DNA from: Flavobacteriales bacterium
GTDB lineage: Bacteria; Bacteroidota; Bacteroidia; Flavobacteriales_D; Sanyastnellaceae
Assembly: GCA_019694805.1 (NCBI GenBank)
Contig: JAIBBG010000014.1
Location: forward strand, 1-60,201
Length of the DNA stretch: 60,201 nucleotides
Direction: 5' to 3'
Every line of letters starts with the position of its first letter. Positions within the stretch are counted from its first letter, which is position 1. The position numbers and the translations under genes were made by a program. Below the pieces are notes generated by a model. It ran no database searches. It was not told where the DNA came from and saw only the letters and a program-made list of their open reading frames with translations. Positions 1 through 8,881 of this stretch are shown piece after piece.

Positions 1-2420
1 TGGGTGTAATTGACCCTCGTGCGCAGAACATCTTGCATGGAAATAGTCAATGACATGTTTTTGTTTTTCAGGAACTCTTTTTTCAAAGAAAGATCTAAAC
101 CATAAGTCGGGCGAACATATCCTTGAACAGTATTGTCACTTCCACCATAACCACCGCCGCCGCCGCCAAAGCCGCCTCCACCAAATCCTCCACCACCGCC
201 TCCACGTTCGCTGCTGCCTACTGTGAGGGCTTTTTTGCTGCTATAATCAAAGAGTGCCTGAAAGGTAAATGCGCCGGGTAACTTGAATATCGCATTCGTT
301 TTCGCCCACCAACTCGATCGGCTATTGGTCAGCGATGCACTGATATTCGTACCATCGATAGCAGATTGATATAAGTTGAGGTTGGCAGTGAGCTCAAACC
401 AGGATGTGATGGTGTTTTTACTCACCAATTCAAGTCCAAATGCTGTTGAACTGCGGGCATTGTCGTAGGTGTTGATGACAATATCCCGTTGAAGGTATTC
501 GCTGTATTCAGTGATTTGATTTCTTACTGTCAGGTTGGTGATGTAACGTGCGTAAGCCGTCGCAATGAACGTATTTTTTTTGTTGGGCGTATTTTGATAC
601 GACAATTCTGCAAGGTGTGTGAATTCCGGTAATAATTCAGGATTACCACGACTGACGTTCAAAGAGTCACTGTAATCAACAAAAGGTATCAATTGCATAA
701 ATCCTGGACGGTTGATTTTTCTGGATAATGCCAATTGCACATCTTGTTTTTCATTGATGATTCTTGTCAAAAACAATGAAGGAAATGCACTCACTGGATA
801 TGTAATATGAAAATCAAGCGATGTGTCTCGCATCTGTCCGAGATAATTGCTACTCTCTAATCTAAGGCCCAATTGGTATTTCCATTTGTCATGGTTTCTG
901 GAAACTGTGCCATATGCCGCGTATACCTGATCCAGAAATTCGTAATTCACCATCAATCCGGTCAATGATTGATATTGTTGTGTTGAATCGATATACTGGA
1001 AGTTGTTATAAATGCTTTCGTAATTGCGAATAGATCCGCGCAGTCCAGCTTCGAGTTTGGTGTGTTCATTGAGCTTCGAAGTGAAATCTGTCTGTGCTGT
1101 GTAGAGTTGCTGTTTACCACCTCCTGTTTGTTTCTGTTTTCTGCTGTAGTCCTGACTGTAAACGTTGGTGTAATTTCCTTCGAATTCACTTTCAATCGCA
1201 TTGAAGTTGACATCAGCGGTAAGTTCTGTTCCTTCTTTGGCGAAGAGATGTTTGAATAAAACACTGGATCCGAAATTCTGAAATTCTCTACTGGTGGCCG
1301 AATGTCTGTCATAAGTGCTGAACGAGATGGGGAGAGCATCGCCTGATAATGTATCCGTTCTGGTGTAGATATCATCGGTCGGATTGAAACTTCCTTTGGT
1401 AATGGATTGTGAAATGGTAAGTGTATTTCTGTTATCAGCAAACCAGTCGATACCGATTTTTCCATTGGCGAAATAGCCAAGATTGACACTCTTTTGTGTT
1501 TGGGCAAGGTCGGTGTACGGATCTTCCGTCATATTCAACCGATCTGTCGTGCCCTGAGAAATGGACTTGCGTTGATTGTAATTGCCATTGACAAAAAAAT
1601 TGAGTTTGCCTTCGCGGAGATTTAAGTCACCACCGCCATTGAATCGTGGTCGTGAATCTCCGCCAACCCGGAGGCTGCCATTGTAACCCATGCCGCGGTT
1701 GTGTTTCATCACAATGTTGATGATTCCACCGCCACCACCACTGGCATCATATTTTGCTGATGGATTGCTGATCACTTCCACGCGTTGTATGGCATCTGCA
1801 GGGATCTGATCAATGGTGAGGGTGGTCGGTCTTCCATCTATAAAAATTTGCGGTGCAGCATTTCTCATGGTCACATTACCATCCATATCGACCTGAAGTG
1901 ATGGCACATTGCGCAACACATCTTCAGCCGTACCACCTGCATTCACAGGATTTTTTTCTACATCATAAACACGTTTGTCAAACTCAATGCGGTATCCGCC
2001 ATCGGAACCGTCAATCACAACTTCTTTCAATTCTGTCGATACATTGAGGCGAATATTACCGAGATCTTTTTCTGGCATGCCCATGCCTCCCATTGATAAG
2101 GTCGTATTCAACGTTATTTTTTCATACCCTACAAAACTGATCACGACGGTGAGTGGCTGAGCAGCGGGAATTTTATCGATGTTGAAATCACCATTGGATT
2201 CCGTCAATCCGCCGGTGATCATTTCCGCTGGAATGCTATCATCCGGCGTCTTATCGACTTTGAATACCTGAATGACAGCGTATTCAATCGGCGTTTTGGT
2301 CGATGCATCCTGCACCTTGCCGTAGATCCGACCTGTAATAGGTTGACCGTTTTTTCCGGGCTGACCAAAAATGCCGGTGACTATAAAGAAGAATAGCGCT
2401 GCAAGTAGTATTCTGAACAT
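1..2420 (-). CDS. TonB-dependent receptor / outer-membrane beta-barrel protein (3' end outside window)
   Basis: About 806 codons are visible and the C-terminus runs off the left edge. The ATG at 2420 begins a signal peptide (MFRILLAALFFFIVTGIFGQ). Residues ~28-115 form a carboxypeptidase-regulatory-like beta-sandwich, and ~125-235 a plug-like domain containing 'VLRNVPSLQVD', 'IFIDGRPT' and 'IERVEVISNPSAKYD'-type motifs (here 'IQRVEVISNPSAKYD'). The rest is a beta-barrel of the outer-membrane 'OMP_b-brl_3' type. Such receptors import or sense large substrates across the outer membrane using TonB energy. A glycine-rich stretch lies at about residues 738-762, inside the barrel. No SusD partner is seen, and the substrate is unknown. 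The family call is firm. Confidence 0.9.
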   Translation of the reverse strand, partial: MFRILLAALFFFIVTGIFGQPGKNGQPITGRIYGKVQDASTKTPIEYAVIQVFKVDKTPDDSIPAEMITGGLTESNGDFNIDKIPAAQPLTVVISFVGYEKITLNTTLSMGGMGMPEKDLGNIRLNVSTELKEVVIDGSDGGYRIEFDKRVYDVEKNPVNAGGTAEDVLRNVPSLQVDMDGNVTMRNAAPQIFIDGRPTTLTIDQIPADAIQRVEVISNPSAKYDASGGGGGIINIVMKHNRGMGYNGSLRVGGDSRPRFNGGGDLNLREGKLNFFVNGNYNQRKSISQGTTDRLNMTEDPYTDLAQTQKSVNLGYFANGKIGIDWFADNRNTLTISQSITKGSFNPTDDIYTRTDTLSGDALPISFSTYDRHSATSREFQNFGSSVLFKHLFAKEGTELTADVNFNAIESEFEGNYTNVYSQDYSRKQKQTGGGKQQLYTAQTDFTSKLNEHTKLEAGLRGSIRNYESIYNNFQYIDSTQQYQSLTGLMVNYEFLDQVYAAYGTVSRNHDKWKYQLGLRLESSNYLGQMRDTSLDFHITYPVSAFPSLFLTRIINEKQDVQLALSRKINRPGFMQLIPFVDYSDSLNVSRGNPELLPEFTHLAELSYQNTPNKKNTFIATAYARYITNLTVRNQITEYSEYLQRDIVINTYDNARSSTAFGLELVSKNTITSWFELTANLNLYQSAIDGTNISASLTNSRSSWWAKTNAIFKLPGAFTFQALFDYSSKKALTVGSSERGGGGGGFGGGGFGGGGGGYGGSDNTVQGYVRPTYGLDLSLKKEFLKNKNMSLTISMQDVLRTRVNYT

Positions 2421-2426
2421 AGGGTG

Positions 2427-2434
2427 CAAAGATG
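2427..2434 (-). promoter_or_regulatory. possible -7 box for the TonB-dependent receptor
   Basis: On the minus strand CATCTTTG matches the Bacteroidetes -7 consensus TAnnTTTG at 7 of 8 specifications and ends 6 nt before the ATG at 2420. No TTG element is found at the expected upstream spacing, so support is weak. Confidence 0.3.
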
Positions 2435-2501
2435 GTTTCACTTCATCCTGTTTGAGATGAACCCAAATCATTTTGTCAGCCTGAATTCCTTAATAGTTCT
2501 A

Positions 2502-2534
2502 AAAAAAAACGCCCTGAAATGATTTCAGGGCGTT
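2502..2534 (-). terminator. intrinsic terminator of the giant T9SS gene
   Basis: A perfect 12-bp stem (AACGCCCTGAAA with TTTCAGGGCGTT, 3-nt loop) is preceded on the plus strand by nine A residues, which give a U-tract on the minus-strand transcript. It lies 17 nt beyond the stop codon at 2552. Confidence 0.9.
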
Positions 2535-2551
2535 GGTGTTTCTTGGTTTTT

Positions 2552-5500
2552 TTAATGTTGAATCACGATTTTTTCTATATACAGAACATGATCCAGATAA
2601 ATATGCATGGCATAAATTCCCGGTGCAAGTGGCGTCACAAATCGAATGCTTTCTCTTGTTCTGCCATACACAGGACGTTTCTGTTCTGCGATGATTCTGC
2701 CCTGGCTGTCATAAATGGCATATTCCAATTCATGTGTGTTATCATGACCAGCTTCGAGCATGATTTCTTGGCCTGTCGATGGATTGGGATAAACAGTTAC
2801 CAGCGGACCATCTTCATTCCACTCCGCCTCTGTCACAACAGTTTCGTGATCAATCACTCCGCCCGAAGTGACAGGCACAATATGGATGCATTGCGCTGTT
2901 CCAAAAGTGCCGGGACCTGAAGGGAAAATAGGTCGTATCCTAACACTGTAATATGCATTCAATTGAAGCTGCTGAGGATTCGTGAATGACAACAATAGGA
3001 ATGGATTGGCAGTGGAGTTTTCACGTGTGAATGATCCACCCAGCGGGGTTCCAAGTGCATCGATAGGCGTAAATTCAAATTCGTAGTTGGTGGCTCCACA
3101 AACGTTTGGTGTTCCGCGCAAATATGTCGATCTGGTGATATTGTTCGGACAACGTTGAGTGGATTTCACTTGAACGTCTGATTGTGGTGCGATCGTCACC
3201 AAACAGTTTTCATTGCCCATAACAACAAGCTGTTCCATTTGGCCTAAACCATTCTGTAAGTAATACACCGCATCAATGGTGTTGATATAACTCTGACTTG
3301 GGAGAAGAGAAAGATTCATATTGCCCAATTGAACATATCCGGTAGATGTTACGCTTGTGGTCACTCCACCACCAACCGGTGTGAAATTGAAGGTATAGAA
3401 ATTCGCAGCGGTCCAGTCGGCCTTGAAGTTATTACAGATCGGATAAGTGCCACTACCATAATCACAATTGCTGTCCATCAAAGCCTGCGCACAAATGGTA
3501 AATGTGCCATTGCCTGCCGATGAGTCGTAATTGCGAACAGCGATGTAATACTGTTGCGACTCGGTGAGTCCCGTAAAGTTGAGGTATTCATTGCCTCCAT
3601 TGCCAGTGAGGTTTTCGCTATTCAACAATACCAGTGATCCATTGTACAATTCCACCACGCCGTTAAAATTGGTCGAACTGAATGAAATGCGAACTCCCGG
3701 CGAGATGGCCATAAATCTGTACCAAACGTCTTCTCCTGTGATCACACTAAGCGGACTTGCTTCCGGTGATGGTGTAGCACCCAAACATGTTCCGGAAAGT
3801 GGATTGCAATATGGATAGATATTTCCAGTGGAAGTGATGAATGCAGCATTGCTCACGTTGTCGTTGGAAACTACCGTAGCTATGCAACCTTCGTCTGTCT
3901 GTCCATCGCAATCATCGTCAATAGAATTCGAACAAATTTCAGGAGCCAATGGATGAATGGATGAAATACCATCATTGCAATCGGTGTGGTCGAGGACATA
4001 TCCGACTGGTTGTTGACATGATTGAATAGGTGTTGCTGCAGATGAACCATAAGTATCGCCATCGCTGTCGACATACCAATTGTATACAGTTAATCCTTCG
4101 TCTGTCAGTCCGTCGCAATCATCATCAAGTGAATTGCACGTTTCTGTTGCTCCGGGATTTATGGCGTCGTTGCCATCATGACAATCTCCCTGACATGTTT
4201 TGTATCCATCACCATCTGCATCAAATCCTTCGTCGATGGTGGTGTTGCAATTGTCGTCGATGTTGTTGCAGGTTTCTACTTCGTTGGGATTTACAGCGCT
4301 ATTGCTGTCATTGCAATCGAGATTGTTCAATGATGAATTGGCTGGTGCGGAACAGAAATTTCCAATGAGTGTTGAACCGTATCCATCGTTATCTGCATCT
4401 ACATAGTAGTTCTGACTGGTTACACCATTATCAATTGCTGTATCGCAATTGTCGTCAATGCTATTGCAAGCCTCAGGTGCACCAGGAAATACATTGTTGT
4501 CATTGTCATTACAATCGGTGTTGTTGGATACAAATCCTGATGGTGCAGAACAAGCCAAAGTAGTTACTGCAATATTGCCATAACCGTCATTGTCGCTATC
4601 CTCATAATAGGTGAGTAGCACTCCTTCATCGATATTGCTGTCGCAGTCATCATCCACTGAATTACAGGTTTCTGCTGAACCTGGATTCACCGTTCCAAGT
4701 GCGTCGTTGCAATCGGTAGAGTTGGCCACGTATCCGGAAGGAGCTGTGCATGCTACAGCGGTGATGGCGGCATTACCATATCCATCATTATCAGCATCCC
4801 GATAGAAAGTAGTCTGAACTCCTTCATCGGTTTGTGAATCACAATCATCATCAATGCTATTGCACGTTTCCGTTGCTCCCGGGTGAATAGATCCAACAGC
4901 ATCATTGCAGTCGGTTGAATTGGCTACATAGCCAGTCGGCGCTGTGCATGCCTGTGTGGTAAGCGCTAAATTTCCATAACCATCGTTGTCTGCATCGAGG
5001 TAGAAGGTGGATTGTACACCTTCATCTGTCAACCCATCACAATCGTCATCTGTAAGATTGCATGTTTCTGCTGCACCTGGATGAATCGAGGCGACATTGT
5101 CGTTACAGTCTCCATTGCATGTGGTATAAGTATCGCCATCAACATCAAAGCCATCGTCAATCACACTGTCGCAATCATCGTCGATCCCATTGCAAGTCTC
5201 TGCTGTCGTATACACCTGGAGGCTAAAAGTTCCAGTGGTGGCTTGGTAACCACCTGCCTGAATGTAATAGGTTTGTCCAAAGGTCAACACACCGCAACCA
5301 ACAGTAATCAGTGATTTGTAATTGCCTCCTCCTATGTCATCGTTGCAAGCAATTTGCGTTCCTCCGCATGAACTGTAAAGTGCAAGTCTGGTATCTGTAA
5401 GGGTACCGCCAGTAAAATTCGTGCTGATATTGATCCTGCCGCCATTGTATACGAATTTGTACCAAAGGTCTTTGATCTGAGTAGCACCACCACATGTTGG

Positions 5501-8500
5501 ATTGGTAGTATTCACACATGCGTTTTGGTTGTTTGCAGAAATGGCTGCCGCATCCACTGTGATGGTTGAGGCATTCACACAGATGTCATTGGCAGGTCCA
5601 TAAGTGCAAGTACCATCGTCGAATGTCGCCAATGCATTGTAGTTACATGCGCCGCTGTCCATACATCCCGGAACGGTGGTGAGCGGATAACAAAACGCAT
5701 GACTGGTGCCAGTGCCAAAATTGGCGGCTCCCATCAATACAATGTTATTGGTAGTTGCGTTGTCGTAGATGTAATAATTACCATTACCTAATGCACAGCC
5801 GGTATTGGATAGACCGTCTCCATAAGAGTCAAAAATGTTGAAGCTGAAACAATCATCAGGTAGACACAACGTAATATTATTCGTCGTTTCGTTGCTATAC
5901 CCTGAACCACTGAACATGACGTTTCCGTTGCTATCTGTGATATTCCAAGATGTTTCGTTGGCCCAACAATCAGTTTCGAGCACGAGTGTTGCAGTGTTTG
6001 TTCCACTGATGCAGTAATAACTTGATGCAGCACTGTTGTTGGCTGTATTGTCGTCTACAATGGTATTCACACTGGTGATGTTTACATTGAATGAGAAGCT
6101 ACCTGCACCGTAATCCAATGCGGGTAGAGTAATCGTTTCGGTGATACCTGTTGCGATATTGCCCACCCAATTGTAGGTCTGCAAAGCCTGTCCAGTAACC
6201 TGATATTCGATGGTCATCGAGATGATGGGTGAGGTACCGGTATTCAATACTGCAATGGTTGGAGTAACACTGGTGCTGCAATAAGTACCATTTGGCTCGG
6301 AAATACTCAATAGTGCTGCATCCAGATCTGGAAGAGCATAGAGTGGTGCACGCCAAAGTCCACGTCCAAAGCTACTTGCAGTGATCGTGCTGGTACCAGT
6401 ATGAATGTCAAGATCAGTGATCGAAACGTGCGGCAATGCATTCATATAAGGTACAAATGCGCCAAGAATGTCGTCGCGGTAAAATACACCTGCATCCATA
6501 CCCACATAAATTCCATTGTTTGAACCCGGTGCATAGGCGACCGCATTCGCAGGTATGTTCGGCAATGTTCCGGAGATATTGGTCCAGTTGCTTCCTCCGT
6601 CCGAAGTATAATAGATCTTCATACCGGTGGTGTAATTACTGAAGGTAACCCAAACTTTATTGGGATCAGTATTGTGAATGGCAATGTCTGTTATATAGCT
6701 GGAGGGTAATCCTACTACTGCGTTAAAAGTGGCGGCATTGTCTGTACTCTTGAACAAACTGGAGCCTTTAGATGCATATAGTATATTAGCATTCGATGGA
6801 GCAATTGCAAGGTCATTGCAATCTGATGTTCCTCCAAAAGCTGCAGATGCTGTAAATGTTGTACCTCCATTGGTCGATTTATAGACCACCGATTTTCCTA
6901 CAAAAATGTGCGATGGATTTGGACCGAGGATATAGGGTGTTACCCACGCTCCGTCTTCATCTTCATTCGTACCGCCACTGCCCACAATGTTGGACCATGA
7001 AGCGCCACCGTTGGTGCTCTTATTGATCGAACCGTAATACAATTCACCGTACATGATATTTGCATTGGAAGGATCGATCTGGCAATCCATGCCATCACCG
7101 CCAAGTGGACGTGAGTGTGTGCTTCCGTTTTTGAGGTTGGTACCATTGTCTTGCCATCCGGAAATGACAATGTTGCTATTGGTTGCAGCAACACTCATAC
7201 GGTATTGTTGCGCGATTGGCAGGTTGGTAGAAATATCCGAAAAATTCACACCTTCATTCGTGGTGGTAAATACACCACCATCGCAGCCAACAAGGATTCT
7301 GGATGTACCAGGCACTTGATAGATTGCGTGAATATCTGCATGCACATAAGGCGCACCACCTCCGCCATACCAGTGACCTACCAATGAAAACGTTGAACCA
7401 CCATTCGATGAACGCCATACGTTTACACCACCTATATAAATGACGTTGGCATCTGTTTCTTTGGCTTCGATCCTCAAGTCGTACCATCCTTGACCACCTG
7501 TATTGGCAGTGGCAGATGTATCCCAGTTGAGGTAGTTGGGATTGTTATCGGCCATTTGGGTAAAGGTTGTTCCACTGTCCGTGGATTTCCAAACACCAAG
7601 TAAACCGCTGTCATTACCACTGGCAAGGGCATAAACCACTGTCGGGTCTGCTGCACTTACTGCTATAGACATGCGCTGCGCGTCAGCGACTGCAGGTAAT
7701 CCAGCTGTGATGAGTGTCCAGGTTACTCCGCCATTGGTGGATTTATAGAATTGATCACTTGACGCATACCAGGTATTGGAATCTCCCGGTTTCATGCGAA
7801 GGTCTTTGAAAGAGCCGGATTGAACTTGCGCCCAGTTTGTACCACCATCTGTGGTTCGGTAGATGCCATTGCTTGTCACGCATAAAACGATCTGGGTATT
7901 GTTTGGATCGATCAATATTCTCGCAGTGGATCTGGATTGTGTAACGGTCCAGTTTAATCCTGTTGTATTCCATGTATTGCCACCATCGGTGCTTTTCAAA
8001 ACGCCCAAAGCGTAAGTGTCACCTGCATCGCAGTCACCCGTGGCGAGATACATGATATTGGTATTTGTAGGGTCAATAGCTACGTCAGAAACACCAATGG
8101 AAGCCAAAAAATCTGTTCCCAACATGGACCATGAACTTCCTGAATCAGTGGATTTCCATAATCCTCCCCCTGGTGAGCATGCAAAGAAGGTGGTTGTGCT
8201 TCCAGGCAAAACCCTTACACTGTTGATGCGTCCTGCACCACCACCACTACTTGGAACGGATGTATTGCCTATGTAATACCAATCGCCGGGCATGTTTGTA
8301 TTGGTCTCAAACATGACAGGATCATTTTGAACGGCTTGCCATACAGCATCAGGCGCTGGCAGGGTTCCGTTGGCATCCACACGTGGTGTCATAAACCACT
8401 CCCATCGTTTGAAGGCACGAAATCCTGAACTTCTTGTCACAGGTCGGTTTTCCCAATAAGTATTGAACTTGGATTGTATCTCGAAAAAGTTAGATGATGG

Positions 8501-8623
8501 ATCTAACATCATTTCCTGCCAGGTCCTGTCGGAACTTGTTTGCAAGTCTTGTTGTGCTTGAGATAACTGAATAGTGAAAAACAGGACTGCGCTCAGCAGT
8601 GCTGAATAGATGTGCTTTCTCAT
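2552..8623 (-). CDS. Giant T9SS type A-sorted surface protein with BNR/VPS10-like repeats and eight MopE-type metal-binding repeats
   Basis: 2023 residues. An N-terminal signal peptide (MRKHIYSALLSAVLFFTIQL...AQ) is followed by about 700 residues of BNR/sortilin-like beta-propeller repeats, seen as many 'STDGGTNW/STNGGVTW' motifs. Next come a CARDB-like segment, a 'CMDSGACNY...DDGTC' motif near residue 986, and a PPC-like beta-sandwich with 'DLWYKF'. Eight 'ETCNxxDDDCDxxxDEG' units (~1140-1580) resemble the MopE/thrombospondin-type-3 putative metal-binding family. A second PPC-like domain ('DVWYRF') precedes the C-terminal 'VTVYPNPSTGQ' T9SS sorting domain. The protein is predicted to be exported, surface-attached and probably calcium-stabilised. 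Its specific function (adhesion or degradation) cannot be read from the sequence. It has its own terminator. Confidence 0.9.
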   Translation of the reverse strand: MRKHIYSALLSAVLFFTIQLSQAQQDLQTSSDRTWQEMMLDPSSNFFEIQSKFNTYWENRPVTRSSGFRAFKRWEWFMTPRVDANGTLPAPDAVWQAVQNDPVMFETNTNMPGDWYYIGNTSVPSSGGGAGRINSVRVLPGSTTTFFACSPGGGLWKSTDSGSSWSMLGTDFLASIGVSDVAIDPTNTNIMYLATGDCDAGDTYALGVLKSTDGGNTWNTTGLNWTVTQSRSTARILIDPNNTQIVLCVTSNGIYRTTDGGTNWAQVQSGSFKDLRMKPGDSNTWYASSDQFYKSTNGGVTWTLITAGLPAVADAQRMSIAVSAADPTVVYALASGNDSGLLGVWKSTDSGTTFTQMADNNPNYLNWDTSATANTGGQGWYDLRIEAKETDANVIYIGGVNVWRSSNGGSTFSLVGHWYGGGGAPYVHADIHAIYQVPGTSRILVGCDGGVFTTTNEGVNFSDISTNLPIAQQYRMSVAATNSNIVISGWQDNGTNLKNGSTHSRPLGGDGMDCQIDPSNANIMYGELYYGSINKSTNGGASWSNIVGSGGTNEDEDGAWVTPYILGPNPSHIFVGKSVVYKSTNGGTTFTASAAFGGTSDCNDLAIAPSNANILYASKGSSLFKSTDNAATFNAVVGLPSSYITDIAIHNTDPNKVWVTFSNYTTGMKIYYTSDGGSNWTNISGTLPNIPANAVAYAPGSNNGIYVGMDAGVFYRDDILGAFVPYMNALPHVSITDLDIHTGTSTITASSFGRGLWRAPLYALPDLDAALLSISEPNGTYCSTSVTPTIAVLNTGTSPIISMTIEYQVTGQALQTYNWVGNIATGITETITLPALDYGAGSFSFNVNITSVNTIVDDNTANNSAASSYYCISGTNTATLVLETDCWANETSWNITDSNGNVMFSGSGYSNETTNNITLCLPDDCFSFNIFDSYGDGLSNTGCALGNGNYYIYDNATTNNIVLMGAANFGTGTSHAFCYPLTTVPGCMDSGACNYNALATFDDGTCTYGPANDICVNASTITVDAAAISANNQNACVNTTNPTCGGATQIKDLWYKFVYNGGRINISTNFTGGTLTDTRLALYSSCGGTQIACNDDIGGGNYKSLITVGCGVLTFGQTYYIQAGGYQATTGTFSLQVYTTAETCNGIDDDCDSVIDDGFDVDGDTYTTCNGDCNDNVASIHPGAAETCNLTDDDCDGLTDEGVQSTFYLDADNDGYGNLALTTQACTAPTGYVANSTDCNDAVGSIHPGATETCNSIDDDCDSQTDEGVQTTFYRDADNDGYGNAAITAVACTAPSGYVANSTDCNDALGTVNPGSAETCNSVDDDCDSNIDEGVLLTYYEDSDNDGYGNIAVTTLACSAPSGFVSNNTDCNDNDNNVFPGAPEACNSIDDNCDTAIDNGVTSQNYYVDADNDGYGSTLIGNFCSAPANSSLNNLDCNDSNSAVNPNEVETCNNIDDNCNTTIDEGFDADGDGYKTCQGDCHDGNDAINPGATETCNSLDDDCDGLTDEGLTVYNWYVDSDGDTYGSSAATPIQSCQQPVGYVLDHTDCNDGISSIHPLAPEICSNSIDDDCDGQTDEGCIATVVSNDNVSNAAFITSTGNIYPYCNPLSGTCLGATPSPEASPLSVITGEDVWYRFMAISPGVRISFSSTNFNGVVELYNGSLVLLNSENLTGNGGNEYLNFTGLTESQQYYIAVRNYDSSAGNGTFTICAQALMDSNCDYGSGTYPICNNFKADWTAANFYTFNFTPVGGGVTTSVTSTGYVQLGNMNLSLLPSQSYINTIDAVYYLQNGLGQMEQLVVMGNENCLVTIAPQSDVQVKSTQRCPNNITRSTYLRGTPNVCGATNYEFEFTPIDALGTPLGGSFTRENSTANPFLLLSFTNPQQLQLNAYYSVRIRPIFPSGPGTFGTAQCIHIVPVTSGGVIDHETVVTEAEWNEDGPLVTVYPNPSTGQEIMLEAGHDNTHELEYAIYDSQGRIIAEQKRPVYGRTRESIRFVTPLAPGIYAMHIYLDHVLYIEKIVIQH
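3886..5206 (-). repeat. coding array of eight MopE-type repeats
   Basis: Boundaries are approximate. Eight units each contain C-N-x-x-D-D-D/N-C-D/N plus D-E-G, alternating with 'DADNDGYGN' Asp-rich loops and 'DCND...HPGA' segments. The recurring DNA motif is gcaatcatcatc-like on the plus strand. Asp/Cys spacing suggests cation binding with disulfide stabilisation. That is inference from the family, not shown here. Confidence 0.85.
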
Positions 8624-8847
8624 TGGGCTATAAAAAAAATTGGATAGGTGCTTCTTAAAGAGGCATTAAACAACGGTCAAATATGCTTGACAATGAAGAT
8701 GATAAATATCTTTCGTCCTGATATTTTAACATGATTCTTGGAAACGTAACTGTGAATCATGTCATGGGAAAGTCACGCAGTTGCTCGTGGGGTCTCCATT
8801 GAAAAAAATGTATGATATTTAACCGAATCTCCAGACATGCGCTGGTG

Positions 8848-8876
8848 TTGTTTTTAAACTTGCAGAAATACTTTCC
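8848..8876 (+). promoter_or_regulatory. Bacteroidetes-type promoter for the FG-GAP protein, leaderless geometry
   Basis: TTG (8848-8850), an 18-nt spacer, then TACTTTCC (8869-8876) matches TTG-N17-23-TAnnTTTG imperfectly. The box ends 5 nt before the ATG at 8882, so transcription would start at or next to the start codon. Confidence 0.5.
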
Positions 8877-8881
8877 CCGCC

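Noticed and set aside
962..1507. 181-codon open frame on the minus strand
   Set aside because: It lies wholly within the TonB-dependent receptor gene in another frame and its translation is Ser/Thr-rich without any motif.
4030..4805. His/Cys-rich plus-strand ORFs opposite the MopE repeats
   Set aside because: They are antisense shadows of the Asp/Cys-rich repeat codons; the long minus-strand ORF with signal peptide and T9SS tail is the real gene.
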